Part shown: positions 10,375-18,990 of the stretch, piece after piece
Numbering within the stretch: the first letter of the stretch is position 1
Layout: each line of letters opens with the position of its first letter
From: Polyangiaceae bacterium
GTDB taxonomy: Bacteria; Myxococcota_A; Polyangia; Polyangiales; Polyangiaceae
DNA: 64,000 nucleotides
Direction of reading: 5' to 3'
Assembly: GCA_015075635.1 (NCBI GenBank)
Contig: JABTUA010000002.1
Span: 186,001 to 250,000 of the forward strand
Made by a program: the position numbers and the translations under genes
Notes under the pieces: model-generated
The model's database searches: none
Seen by the model: the letters and a program-made list of their open reading frames with translations, nothing else
What the model was told of the DNA's origin: nothing

Positions 10375-12502
10375 TGCGCGTGACTTCGACCGGCACGCCG
10401 GAGAAGGCCGCGGCGCCGGTCACAGCGTCGACCCGCTCGGGGTCGGTGAGGTCGTTTATGCTCGCGCCGGCGTGACGCTCCGCGACGCCCAGCGCGGTTC
10501 CGGGACGATCGTGCCCGAATCCGTGAGGGATGCTCACCACGCCACGCATCACCTCGTCGCTCACCTCGACCGGGAGCTCGACTTCCCCGACCCTCGAGCG
10601 CACCCGCACTCGGTCGCCCTGCGAGATCTCGCGGGCCCGCGCGTCGTCGGGATGTATCAAGAGCGTGCAGCGCTCCCGCCCGGTCATCAGGCGGGGCACG
10701 TTGTGCATCCAGGAGTTGCAGCCGCGGAGCTGCCGCCTGCCGATGAGCGAGAGCTCGGTCGCGGAGGGAGGCTCCGCGTCCACCAGAGCCGCGAGCGCTG
10801 CGACGAAGAGCTCGGGAGCTGCGTCGATGCGCCGCTGCTTCGTGCGCAGCGCGCCCGGAAGGCGCGGCACGAGCGGGCCGAGGTCCACGCCGTGGGGCTC
10901 GCGACGCAGTCGCGCGAGGCTCAAACCATTGGGTCCGCGCCGAAGCCCATGAGGCCCGGAGCGCAGCCCGAGGTCCAACATTCCCGCCGGGCCGAGCCAG
11001 CCGAGCACGCGCTCCGGCAGGCGCCGGCGGAGCGGCGCGCGCGCGAGCAGGCGCTGGGTCAACCCCGAGAAGATCTCGTGCTCGTGGCGCGCCGCGGCCG
11101 GCTTCGGGAAGACCGCCGGTGAGTACTTGGCGAAGTTTCGCACCGCGAGCAGGTAGAAGGCGGCGTCGTAGTGGTCGTGCTCCAGAGGGCCCGTCGGCGG
11201 CAAGATCAGGTGGGCGTGCCGCGTGGTCTCGTTCTTGTAGAAGTCGATCGCCACGAAGTAGTCGAGCCCCGCGAGCGCGCGCTCCAAGCGGCGGCCGTCC
11301 GGAGTCGAGAGCACCGGGTTGCCGGCGTGGGTGACCAGCGCGCGGATCTGTCCGGCGCCGGGCGTCTCCATCTCTTCGGCCAGCACCGCCACCGGCAGCT
11401 CGCCGCCGAACTCGGGAAGGCCCCTGACCCGCGAGCGCCAGACACCCAGGTGCCCGCTACTGGCGAAGCGGAACGCGTCGAGCGCGGGCGTGGTGAACAT
11501 GGCACCGCCGGGCCTGTCCAGGTTGCCGGTGACCAGGTTCAAGAGCTGGGTCAGCCATTGGCAGAGACCGCCGTGCTCCTGGGTCGAGGCGCCCATGCGC
11601 GAATGGACGACGGCGCTCCTGGCGCCCGCCAGTGAGCGCGCCAGGGTCCGAACCTCCTGAGCAGCGATACCGGTGTGTTTCTGCGCGAGCTCCGGGGAGA
11701 AGCCTTCTACCGCGCGCCGCGCCTCCGAGAGCCGCACGGTGTGGGCGGCGAGGCGTCCCGTCCGCTCGAGCTTCTCCGCGAAGATCACCTGGAGCAGAGC
11801 CGCCAGGAGGTAGACGTCGGTGCCGGGCCGAATGAAGTGATGGTGGTCGGCGATCTCGGCGGTCTCCGTGCGGCGCGGGTCCACCAGCACGAGCTTGCCG
11901 CCCCGGGCCCGGATGTCGGAGAGCCGCCGCTTCACGTCCGGCGCCGTCATCAGCGAGCCGTTCGAGGCCAGGGGATTGCTGCCGATGAGCAGGAAGAAGT
12001 CGGTGCGGTCCACGTCGGGCACGGGCAAGAGCAGCTGATGACCGAACATGGCCCAGGCGGCGACGTGGTGCGCGAGCTGATCCACGGAGGTGGCCGAGAA
12101 GCGGCTCTTGGTGCCGAGCGCACGCACGAAGGGGGGCCCGAAGAGCAGCGCGCCCAGATTGTGAACGGTGGGGTTGCCGAGGTAGACGGCGACTGCGTCC
12201 TTGCCGTGCTCGCGTTGCACCGCGGCGAGACGCTCGGCGGCCTCGTCTAGGGCTTCGTCCCAACCCACCTCGACCCAACGCTCGCCCCGCCGACGAAGCG
12301 GGCGCCTCAGCCGATCGGGATCGTGGTGCAGATCGCCGAGAGCCACACCCTTCGGGCAGATGTAGCCGCGACTGAACGCGTCGAGCTCGTCGCCTCGGAT
12401 CTTGGTGACCCGATCCCCTTCCGTCTCGATGCTGAGCCCGCAGGTCGCCTCACACAGGGGACAAACTCTCAGATGTACGTTGGCCACACCCGAGGCGAGC
12501 AC
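10364..12502 (-). CDS. Cytoplasmic molybdopterin oxidoreductase (formate dehydrogenase-like)
   Basis: The 712-residue protein starts with a 4Fe-4S motif (Cys14, Cys17, Cys21, Cys49 in CPLCEATCGL...CPKG). Molybdopterin domains follow, including SATSVDQ, LLIGSNPLASNG and VLVDPRRTETAEIADHHHFIRPGTD. The C-terminal cofactor-binding barrel includes LLIHPDDARAREI and SIPHGFGHD. There is no Tat signal, so it stays in the cytoplasm. No electron-transfer subunit is adjacent. The substrate is unknown; related proteins include assimilatory nitrate reductases and formate dehydrogenase-like enzymes. Confidence 0.85.
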   Translation of the reverse strand: MLASGVANVHLRVCPLCEATCGLSIETEGDRVTKIRGDELDAFSRGYICPKGVALGDLHHDPDRLRRPLRRRGERWVEVGWDEALDEAAERLAAVQREHGKDAVAVYLGNPTVHNLGALLFGPPFVRALGTKSRFSATSVDQLAHHVAAWAMFGHQLLLPVPDVDRTDFFLLIGSNPLASNGSLMTAPDVKRRLSDIRARGGKLVLVDPRRTETAEIADHHHFIRPGTDVYLLAALLQVIFAEKLERTGRLAAHTVRLSEARRAVEGFSPELAQKHTGIAAQEVRTLARSLAGARSAVVHSRMGASTQEHGGLCQWLTQLLNLVTGNLDRPGGAMFTTPALDAFRFASSGHLGVWRSRVRGLPEFGGELPVAVLAEEMETPGAGQIRALVTHAGNPVLSTPDGRRLERALAGLDYFVAIDFYKNETTRHAHLILPPTGPLEHDHYDAAFYLLAVRNFAKYSPAVFPKPAAARHEHEIFSGLTQRLLARAPLRRRLPERVLGWLGPAGMLDLGLRSGPHGLRRGPNGLSLARLRREPHGVDLGPLVPRLPGALRTKQRRIDAAPELFVAALAALVDAEPPSATELSLIGRRQLRGCNSWMHNVPRLMTGRERCTLLIHPDDARAREISQGDRVRVRSRVGEVELPVEVSDEVMRGVVSIPHGFGHDRPGTALGVAERHAGASINDLTDPERVDAVTGAAAFSGVPVEVTRITP

Positions 12503-12533
12503 GGCTCGACCACGAGCTGCAACCCGTTCGGTG

Positions 12534-12539
12534 TATGCT
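12534..12539 (+). promoter_or_regulatory. -10 element of the lipoprotein gene at 12548
   Basis: TATGCT ends eight bases before ATG 12548. The same hexamer, one base further away, precedes the Ser/Thr kinase gene at 47790. Confidence 0.5.
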
Positions 12540-12547
12540 GGTCGGGC

Positions 12548-13318
12548 ATGGCGCGCGCTTGGCTCTTCGGCTTCGGCCTCGTCTTCGGGGCCTGCCTCAG
12601 CATCGAGGAGGCGCGGACGAGCGGCGATGGCGGCGAGAGCGGAGGAAGCTCCGGCGGAGGGAACGGCGGAAGCGCTGGAACCGGCGATGGCGGAGCCGGC
12701 GCATTCCCTGGGGGAAGCTCGAGCGGCGACGCTTCACTCGACGCGCCCGAGGACGTCACCCCCGACACCTGGGATGGCAACCCTTGCTTCCCCGAGAGTC
12801 CGCCGCTGCTGGACGACTTCGGCCAGCCCGACGGGCCGCTGGGGTCGGCCTGGACGGGCGACATCACCGCGTTCGCGGTGCAGGCCGGACAGCTCCGGCA
12901 CACCAAGAACAACCTCGACGATCGCATCTTCCACGCCAAGAAGCTGTGCGCGACGCAGACCGTGAGTGTGCGCTTGATGAAGGTCGATCCGAGCTCGGGC
13001 CTGGTCGGCGTGTTGTTCGCCGCGAGCAGCGACAACAACTGCAACCTGATTCAGGTCGGCCACTCCGGGTATCAGCAGGCCATCGTGGCGCAGAAGTGCG
13101 TGGGCGGAAAATGGAGCGACCTGATGAGCCAACCCTGGGCGGTCTACGACGGCGACCGCATCGAGGCGCGCCTGACGGCGGCAGGGATGCTCACGGTCCT
13201 GGTCAACGGCGTGACGGTGGACAGCGTGAACGTCGGAGTCTGGCCGGCGAGTCGTCCGGGCATCGCCGTCTGGGCTGGCAATACGCAGCTCTCGCTCGAC
13301 GACTTCAGGGGCGGGTGA
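12548..13318 (+). CDS. Lipoprotein with Gly-rich linker and jelly-roll-like domain
   Basis: The lipobox VFGAC places the lipidated Cys at residue 15. A Gly/Ser-rich linker (about residues 25-70) is followed by a 180-residue beta-rich domain. This domain resembles LamG/DUF1080-type carbohydrate-binding jelly rolls, with a LLDDFGQPDGPLGSAW opening and a final LDDFRGG. It is probably surface exposed. No catalytic residues are recognised. ATG 12548 begins the signal peptide and sits behind a TATGCT box. Confidence 0.75.
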   Translation: MARAWLFGFGLVFGACLSIEEARTSGDGGESGGSSGGGNGGSAGTGDGGAGAFPGGSSSGDASLDAPEDVTPDTWDGNPCFPESPPLLDDFGQPDGPLGSAWTGDITAFAVQAGQLRHTKNNLDDRIFHAKKLCATQTVSVRLMKVDPSSGLVGVLFAASSDNNCNLIQVGHSGYQQAIVAQKCVGGKWSDLMSQPWAVYDGDRIEARLTAAGMLTVLVNGVTVDSVNVGVWPASRPGIAVWAGNTQLSLDDFRGG

Positions 13319-13354
13319 GCGACGCGCGCACGGCGGGCTCAGCCAGGAAGCGCC

Positions 13355-14218
13355 TCAGGGCTGGCACCCCGTCGTGGACGAGTAGCAGCGCGGCTCGGAG
13401 ATCGGGACCTTCACGCAGCACACCGGGTACGGACTCTGGCAGGTTTGCAGGGGCATGGTCGGATTGCACGAGCAGGTGTTCGACGTGCTCTGGCAGACGG
13501 CCCCGAGGCCGTCCTTCTTGTCGCAGCAGATCGGATAACCGCCCGAGCAGACGTTGTCCTTGGCGCCCACGACACAGCCGCAGCCTGCCGCGACGCTCTT
13601 GCAGATCGCCTGCCCGCCAGTCCCCGCGCAACAGATCGGATACGTCCCCGCACAAGGATTGGAAGCGGCTCCGGGCTTGCAGCCACATCCATTGGCCGTC
13701 GCCTGACAGCGCGGCCCCTGCCCGTCGGACTTGTCGCAACAGATGGCGTAGGTCCCCCCGCAGGTTCCGGTCGCCCCCGGTGTGCAGCCGCAACCCTGCG
13801 CGGTGTTGTAGCACTTGGGCCCGCTGCCCTTGTCGCAGCAATACGGTGTGGAGCCGCCGCAGGCCGGAGAACAGGCGGCGGGCGCGCCTCCACTGCCGCC
13901 CGTCGCTCCGCTGCCGCCCGTCGCTCCGCTGCCGCCCGTCGCTCCGCTGCCGCCCGTCGCTCCGCTGCCGCCCGTCGCTCCGCTGCCGCCCGTCGCTCCG
14001 CTGCCGGCAGCCCCACCCGCGAGCACGCTGCCGCCTGCGCCGGCGCTCCCCCCGCTGCCGCCCGCTCCGCCGCTCGAGCCTCCCCCCATCCCCGCTGCCG
14101 CACCGGTGCTGCTCGCCCCGCTGCCGGAGCTCCCGCCCGTGCCGCCGAGCCCGTCGTCTTGCGACGAGCCGCAAGCTGCAGCGATGACGCAGCACGAGAA
14201 CGCCAGCGTCCGCACCAT
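13355..14218 (-). CDS. Cys-rich repeat lipoprotein with tandem GATGGS linker
   Basis: This 287-residue lipoprotein has the lipobox IAAAC. A low-complexity linker of Gly, Ser, Ala and Thr follows, containing six exact GATGGS repeats. Then come five repeats of about 35 residues of the form C-G-G-x-Y-x-I-C-C-D-K-x-D-G-x-G-x-x-C-x-x-x-x-x-G-C-G-C. The regular double cysteines suggest a disulfide-stapled surface protein. I chose ATG 14218, which starts the signal peptide and has a TAGACT box seven bases upstream. Family unknown. Confidence 0.8.
   Translation of the reverse strand: MVRTLAFSCCVIAAACGSSQDDGLGGTGGSSGSGASSTGAAAGMGGGSSGGAGGSGGSAGAGGSVLAGGAAGSGATGGSGATGGSGATGGSGATGGSGATGGSGATGGSGGAPAACSPACGGSTPYCCDKGSGPKCYNTAQGCGCTPGATGTCGGTYAICCDKSDGQGPRCQATANGCGCKPGAASNPCAGTYPICCAGTGGQAICKSVAAGCGCVVGAKDNVCSGGYPICCDKKDGLGAVCQSTSNTCSCNPTMPLQTCQSPYPVCCVKVPISEPRCYSSTTGCQP
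13893..14000. repeat. Six perfect 18-bp tandem repeats in the lipoprotein linker
   Basis: Six consecutive identical units of CTGCCGCCCGTCGCTCCG encode the GATGGS linker of the Cys-rich lipoprotein on the minus strand. The units are identical at the DNA level, including third codon positions, so the expansion is recent or kept uniform by slippage. Confidence 0.9.
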
Positions 14219-14225
14219 GCTCGAG

Positions 14226-14231
14226 AGTCTA
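14226..14231 (-). promoter_or_regulatory. -10 element of the Cys-rich lipoprotein gene
   Basis: TAGACT followed by CTCGAGC places the hexamer seven bases before ATG 14218, the same spacing as the cyclophilin gene next to it. Confidence 0.5.
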
Positions 14232-14250
14232 CGCGATGCCCCGACCGGAG

Positions 14251-14955
14251 TCACGGCTTGCGCGTGACCGACTTCACGACGATCTCCGTGACCGGCACGT
14301 CCTCCAGGCCCGACTGACTCTGCGTCGGGACGCCGCTGATGGCGTCGAGCACGGCGCCGCCTTCGAGCATGCGACCGAACGCCGCGTAGCTGCCGTCCAG
14401 ACTGTGCGAGCCGGCCTTGGCGTTGACCACGAAGAACTGGCTGTCAGCGCTGTCGGGATCGGAGGTCCGCGCCATGGAGATCACGCCGTAGTCGTGTTGG
14501 ACGGCAGGGCTGGTCTCGAGCTTGATCGGCGGATTCGCGGTCTTCGCCACCAGTCCCGTGGCGTAGCCGCCGCCCTGGATCACGAAGTCGGGGAGCACGC
14601 GGTGGATGATCGTGCCGTCGTAGAACCCCGAGTCGACGTAGCTCAGGAAGTTCGCCGTGGTCACCGGCATGTCGGTGGGCTCGAGCTCGAACACCATCTT
14701 CCCCAGGCTGGTATCCATCTCGATCACTGGCTTGCCACCAGCACCGCCGGCGTCGCCCGTCCCGCCGCCGCCCGTGGCGACTCCCGCGCTGCCGCCGGTC
14801 ATGCCACCGGTGGCCGCGGTGCCGCCGCTCCCGCCGCCGCCGCCCGTGGCGCCTCCGGTCCCGCCCGAGCTCGCGCCGCCGCCGGAGCCGCTGGACCCGC
14901 AGGCGGGGAGCACGAGAACGGAGAGCAGAGTGGCGGCGAGGCAGGCTCGGAGCAT
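14251..14955 (-). CDS. Cyclophilin-type peptidyl-prolyl isomerase, lipoprotein
   Basis: The 234-residue protein has a lipobox VLPAC, a Gly-rich linker of about 60 residues and a compact cyclophilin domain. Family signatures include TTANFLSYVDSGFYDGTIIHRVLPDFVIQGGG, DSQFFVV and AFGRMLEGGAVLDAI. It should assist folding at the cell envelope. The catalytic Arg (HR in IIHRV) and the Phe/Gln pair in SQFF are present. ATG 14955 gives the signal peptide and fits the -10 position. The neighbouring lipoprotein is transcribed in the same direction 32 bases downstream. Confidence 0.88.
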   Translation of the reverse strand: MLRACLAATLLSVLVLPACGSSGSGGGASSGGTGGATGGGGGSGGTAATGGMTGGSAGVATGGGGTGDAGGAGGKPVIEMDTSLGKMVFELEPTDMPVTTANFLSYVDSGFYDGTIIHRVLPDFVIQGGGYATGLVAKTANPPIKLETSPAVQHDYGVISMARTSDPDSADSQFFVVNAKAGSHSLDGSYAAFGRMLEGGAVLDAISGVPTQSQSGLEDVPVTEIVVKSVTRKP

Positions 14956-14962
14956 GGACGAG

Positions 14963-14968
14963 AGCGTA
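14963..14968 (-). promoter_or_regulatory. -10 element of the cyclophilin gene
   Basis: TACGCT followed by CTCGTCC lies seven bases before ATG 14955 and closely matches the element of the protease gene at 2721. Confidence 0.5.
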
Positions 14969-15009
14969 GCGGCGACGCGGGCCGTTGTCTCGCGCGCTCG
15001 CGCCACGCC

Positions 15010-15038
15010 TTGACGAGCCCCGCGAGCGCGCCTAAATG
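15010..15038 (+). promoter_or_regulatory. Consensus-like sigma-70 promoter before the first tiny ORF
   Basis: TTGACG (15010-15015), a 17-base spacer and TAAATG (15033-15038) make this one of the best promoter matches in the window. The predicted start is near 15045, four bases before an ATG. Confidence 0.65.
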
Positions 15039-15048
15039 ACGCGCTCGC

Positions 15049-15114
15049 ATGAACGCCGCTCGTACCCAGAATTCACTCCGTCGAGGACGCGCCTCGAAGG
15101 TGGAGACCACGTAG
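15049..15114 (+). CDS. Possible leaderless 21-residue basic peptide
   Basis: A 22-codon frame starts about four bases after the predicted transcription start. It encodes a peptide with an LRRGRAS core (four Arg in total) and is followed 25 bases later by a strong hairpin terminator. Promoter, tiny ORF and terminator together resemble a leader-peptide attenuator or a stand-alone small transcript. No homologue is recognised. Confidence 0.4.
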   Translation: MNAARTQNSLRRGRASKVETT

Positions 15115-15139
15115 CGGTCGCGCTGCTCGAAGCACGCAC

Positions 15140-15175
15140 CGGCCGCTCGTCTCCCGAGCGGCCGTCGTGTTTTGT
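15140..15175 (+). terminator. Intrinsic terminator, 10-bp stem
   Basis: CGGCCGCTCG and its exact complement (15155-15164) flank a five-base loop and are followed by a T-rich stretch ending in GTTTT. This is a classic rho-independent terminator for the unit that starts at 15045. Confidence 0.75.
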
Positions 15176-15256
15176 GGCCAACTTTTCGCGGAAATCTTCG
15201 GGCCACGAACAAACCTGGAAACAAACTCGGCGGCTCATCCGTCTGAGGAGCGAAAC

Positions 15257-15319
15257 ATGTCCAAACCCAAGAGCGACACGCGCAATGCAAGCGCGTTCGG
15301 AGGAGCGAGCTCGCGGTAG
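15257..15319 (+). CDS. Possible 20-residue peptide with strong ribosome-binding site
   Basis: A 21-codon frame begins six bases after GAGGAG. The product is polar and basic, starting MSKPKSD and ending in a Gly/Ser/Arg stretch. A 9-bp hairpin follows 29 bases after the stop. Strong Shine-Dalgarno sequences are rare in this window, which argues that the frame is translated. Function unknown. Confidence 0.4.
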   Translation: MSKPKSDTRNASAFGGASSR

Positions 15320-15348
15320 CCCACGTACGACACGCTGGTGTTCGGATC

Positions 15349-15371
15349 GAGGCCGCCCGCGAGGCGGCCTC
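15349..15371 (+). terminator. Perfect 9-bp hairpin after the second tiny ORF
   Basis: GAGGCCGCC pairs exactly with GGCGGCCTC across a five-base loop; TCCGTTCC follows. Probably a terminator or attenuator, with a weak T-tract. Confidence 0.6.
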
Positions 15372-15412
15372 TCCGTTCCATGGGCTCGGACTGCCACACG
15401 AGGAGTCGGAGA

Positions 15413-15469
15413 TTGAAGATCGTTCGTCACAAGATCGGTCTCGCCAAGCCCCGAAGGGCGCGGGCGTGA
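15413..15469 (+). CDS. Possible 18-residue strongly basic peptide
   Basis: A TTG start lies seven bases after GAGGAG; an in-frame ATG at 15380 would add 11 residues. The peptide is about half Arg, Lys and His, with KPRRAR near its end. The reading frame runs into the hairpin array at 15438, so ribosomes here would change how that RNA folds. Function unknown. Confidence 0.35.
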   Translation: MKIVRHKIGLAKPRRARA

Positions 15470-15537
15470 CCCGAGACAGAGAGAGAACCGCCCGCGGGCG
15501 GTAGTGCCCCCATCGGGGGCGGGCGCGAACCTGCGCC
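15438..15537 (+). ncRNA. Array of consecutive hairpins before the tRNA-like element
   Basis: Four structures follow each other. GTCTCG/CGAGAC (15438-15443/15472-15477) encloses GCCC-CGAA-GGGC. ACCGCC-CGCG-GGCGGT is at 15487-15502, GCCCCC-ATC-GGGGGC at 15506-15520, and GGCGC/GCGCC around GAACCT at 15522-15537. All stems are perfect. A high-GC background makes hairpins common, but four short-loop stems in 100 bases next to a tRNA fold suggest a structured RNA. Confidence 0.4.
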
Positions 15538-15542
15538 ACCAC

Positions 15543-15613
15543 GGGGCGATCGTCCAACAGGAGGACGTCGGCGCCGCAAGCCGAAGATCCGGGTGCGAAT
15601 CCCGGTCGTCTCC
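15543..15613 (+). ncRNA. tRNA-like cloverleaf with non-canonical loops
   Basis: The 71 bases fold as a complete cloverleaf. The acceptor GGGGCGA/TCGTCTC has seven pairs including two G-U. The D arm GTCC/GGAC has loop AACAGGA, keeping A14, purine 15, GG and A21. The anticodon stem TCGGC/GCCGA has loop GCCGCAA. The variable region is AGAT and the T arm CCGGG/CCCGG has loop TGCGAAT. It departs from tRNA rules: position 33 is C instead of U, position 55 is G instead of U, and no CCA is encoded. The formal anticodon would be CGC (15575-15577). It may be a decayed tRNA or a tRNA mimic rather than a working tRNA. Confidence 0.55.
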
Positions 15614-15710
15614 ACCGGTCTTTCGAGCAACGGCGCACGTCTGCGCGCTCGGCACCGCAACGGGTCTGCGTGCGCTCCCTTGGCTCGCAGCCGGGAAAAA
15701 CCACCCCCGG

Positions 15711-15739
15711 TTGGCAGGCCGCGCGCCGCCGGGTTAGTT
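15711..15739 (+). promoter_or_regulatory. argF promoter
   Basis: TTGGCA, a 17-base spacer and TTAGTT end 11 bases before ATG 15751, implying a nearly leaderless mRNA. The whole block is nearly identical to the argD promoter at 9136-9164. Confidence 0.65.
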
Positions 15740-15750
15740 CCCTCCCCGCC

Positions 15751-16660
<910 letters not shown>

Positions 16661-16668
<8 letters not shown>

Positions 16669-18949
16669 GACCGCCATCGACACCCCGGTAGGTCCTCGCG
16701 CGCGCCCGGTGCGCTGCGCCCGTTGCGGGGTGCCCGTCGATCCGCTGAGGGCTTCCCGCGTCGCCATCTTCAACGAGAGGTTCCGCTACTTCTGCAGCGC
16801 CGAGTGCCGCGAGAGCTACGACCCGGCGACGCGCGAGACGCCGCTGCCCATGCCAAAGCGCCGGCGCTCGCCCACGCCCGCCGCGGAGGTGCTCGCCACG
16901 CGGGCCGAGGCCGCGGAAGCGCTGGATCAGCGCCGGCAGGTCGCGGCCCTGGCAGACGTGGCCACGGCCGAGATCGCTCCCGTGCACGACGCCAGCCACC
17001 TGGACGCGCTCTCGGATCGGGAGGGCGACGCGCTGCACGAGCCGCCAGGCGCCCGTGCCGAGCTCGCGGACGGCGCCGACCGCGCCGACATCGGCGCGCT
17101 CCTGCTCGGTCTGTGCATCGCCGGCGGCATGCTCTCGGTGGCGCTCAGCCTCGCCGGAAGCTCGCCCGGCGCGCTGACGGCACGGTTGGTCGTGGTCTGC
17201 GTGGCGGCGGCTGCCCTGATCGCCGAGGGCATCACCGCTCGACGCGACCCGACGGAGCCTCACCCAGGAGTGTTGCTGGCGGGACCGATCATCGCCCTGG
17301 GCGTGGCGATGGCAGCGCGGGCGGCGAACGCCAAAGAGGGCAACGCCGCGGCGACGCTCGCGGGTATCGTGCTGGCCGCCGTCGCCGCCGGCATCTGGCT
17401 GGCGCGTCGAGCACGCCGGCCGCTGGATCTGGAGCGCGACGCCATCGCGGAGGCGCTCTCGCGCCCCGGCCGCCGCGTGATCGGAAACGACACCGCGACG
17501 GTGCGCGCGCTCGATCTGCGTCCCGGAGAGGAGATCGTGGTCGAACCGGGCGAGGTGATGCCGGTCGACGCCACCATCACCGCCGGGAGCGGTCGCGTGG
17601 CCCCCTGGCTCGGCGCAAAGACCAGCGTGATGCGCAGTGAAGGCGATCACGTGGTGGCTGGAGCGAGCGTGCTGGACGGACGGCTGCGGGCGGTGGCGGC
17701 CTGGACGGGCTTCGATCGCGCCTGGATGCGCGTGACGAACGACCCGCGGCGCCGCGCCGACTTGTTCGCGAGCGGCGCTCGCGTCGGACGCCTGACCGCC
17801 GAACGTGCGGCCCCGTTGGCGGCCGGCCTGGCTGCGCTGGCGGGGTACGCCGAGGACCAGTCGCCGCTGGTGATCGCGATGTTCGCGGTGGCGGCGCAGA
17901 GCGCGCTGGCCAACGCGGGTGTGGCTCAGATCGGCGCGCTGCACATGATGGAGTCGGTGCTCCTCGGCCTGCGTCGCGGCATCGTGTTTCGCTCCGCAGA
18001 GGCCCTGGACAAAGCGGGCCGCGTGTCCGTCGCTGCCTTCTGCGCTCGGGGAACGCTCTTGCTCGGCGAGCCGGAGGTCGCGAACGTCGAGCCGATCGGC
18101 GACGTCGAGCCCGAGCGCGTGCTCGCCCTCACCGCGGGCGCCGAGGCGGGAGAGTCGAACCCGATGGCGACGGCAGTCTTGCGCGCGGCGCGCGTGCGCG
18201 GCGTCCGCCCGGACGGCGTGCGCAGCCCGAGCGTTCAACCTGGGCTCGGGGTCACCGCGGTAGCGTCGAGCGGCCAGCAACTGGTGGTCGGCAGCCGCGC
18301 CCTGATGCTGAAGGAACGCATCAGCGTGGCAGCAGCGGAGCCGAAGATCCTGGAGCTCGAGGCCATGGGACGCACGGCTCTGCTCGTGGCGTTGGGAGGA
18401 CGCCTGGTCGGAGTAGTCGGCCTGCAAGACGGCTTGCGCCCCGGCGCCCGCGCCGCCGTGCAGCACCTGCTCGACGTGGGCGTCGAGCCCGTCTTGCTCT
18501 CCGGTGACGCCCGCGAGACCTGCGAGGCCATCGGTCGCGCGCTCGACATCGAGCACATCCGCCCCGAAGTGCTGCCTGCCGACCGCGGCGACGAGGTGCG
18601 CAGGCTCGCCGACGGGGGCGCCACGGTCGCGGTCGTCGGGCGAAGCCCGGGCGACGACGTGGCGCTCGGCGCCGCGGACGTCTCGGCAGCGCTGAGCTCG
18701 GCCGGCTCCAGCACGGCGGAGTGGGGCATCCAGCTCGCCAGCGACGACGTGCGCGACGCCGCGTACGCCATTCGTCTGGCCCATCGCGCCAAGAGCGAGG
18801 CCCGCTTGGGCCTGCTGCTCACATTGGTCCCCGGTGTGGGCAGCGCCCTCGGCGTGGCGTTCGCGCTCTTGCCACCAGCCATCGCACCGCTCGCCGCCGT
18901 GCTGGGAACACTCGCGGCTTTGTTCCGACTGCGGGCAAGAGAAGGCTGA
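16661..18949 (+). CDS. Catalytically dead P1B-ATPase-like protein with TRASH-type metal finger
   Basis: The 762-residue chain follows a heavy-metal P-type ATPase from end to end but lacks its chemistry. An N-terminal finger (CARC 19-22, FCSAEC 45-49) resembles TRASH/YHS domains. Actuator-like sequence (PGEEIVVEPGEVMPVDATI) lacks TGE. The membrane CPC site is replaced by AAQSALANAG. The phosphorylation motif DKTGT reads CARGT, with Cys461 for Asp. The HP motif reads NP (500-501). The P domain keeps SGDA (614-617), but GDGxND reads GRSPGDD. Hydrophobic pairs remain at about 144-190, 203-250, 385-420 and 715-755. The frame is intact, so it is a pseudoenzyme rather than a decayed gene. It may sense or bind metal. 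It overlaps argF and precedes a Fur-family gene. Confidence 0.8.
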
Positions 18950-18955
18950 GATGGC

Positions 18956-18984
18956 TTGACCCCCCGCCCCGCGGGCGCGATGAA
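18956..18984 (+). promoter_or_regulatory. Promoter of the Fur-family gene
   Basis: TTGACC, a 17-base spacer and GATGAA end six bases before GTG 18991. The element fills the 41-base gap after the pump-like gene, so the regulator has its own leaderless promoter. Confidence 0.55.
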
Positions 18985-18990
18985 AGACGG

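Noticed and set aside
12323..12547. Upstream extension of the lipoprotein at 12548
   Set aside because: It overlaps the 5' end of the oxidoreductase gene, and the signal peptide and promoter place the start at 12548.
13893..14000. CRISPR-like regular repeats
   Set aside because: Units are directly adjacent with no spacers and encode a protein linker; no cas genes are nearby.
15036..15416. A single 126-codon gene over the tiny-ORF region
   Set aside because: It crosses two strong terminator hairpins and has no ribosome site or recognisable product.
15543..15613. Functional tRNA-Ala(CGC)
   Set aside because: C33, G55, the lack of CCA and the absence of a G3-U70 pair (G3-C70 instead) argue against a normal alanine tRNA.
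15010..15613. tmRNA (ssrA)
   Set aside because: The 3' end resembles tmRNA slightly, but there is no tag ORF ending in Ala-Ala and the cloverleaf has a normal anticodon arm, which tmRNA lacks.
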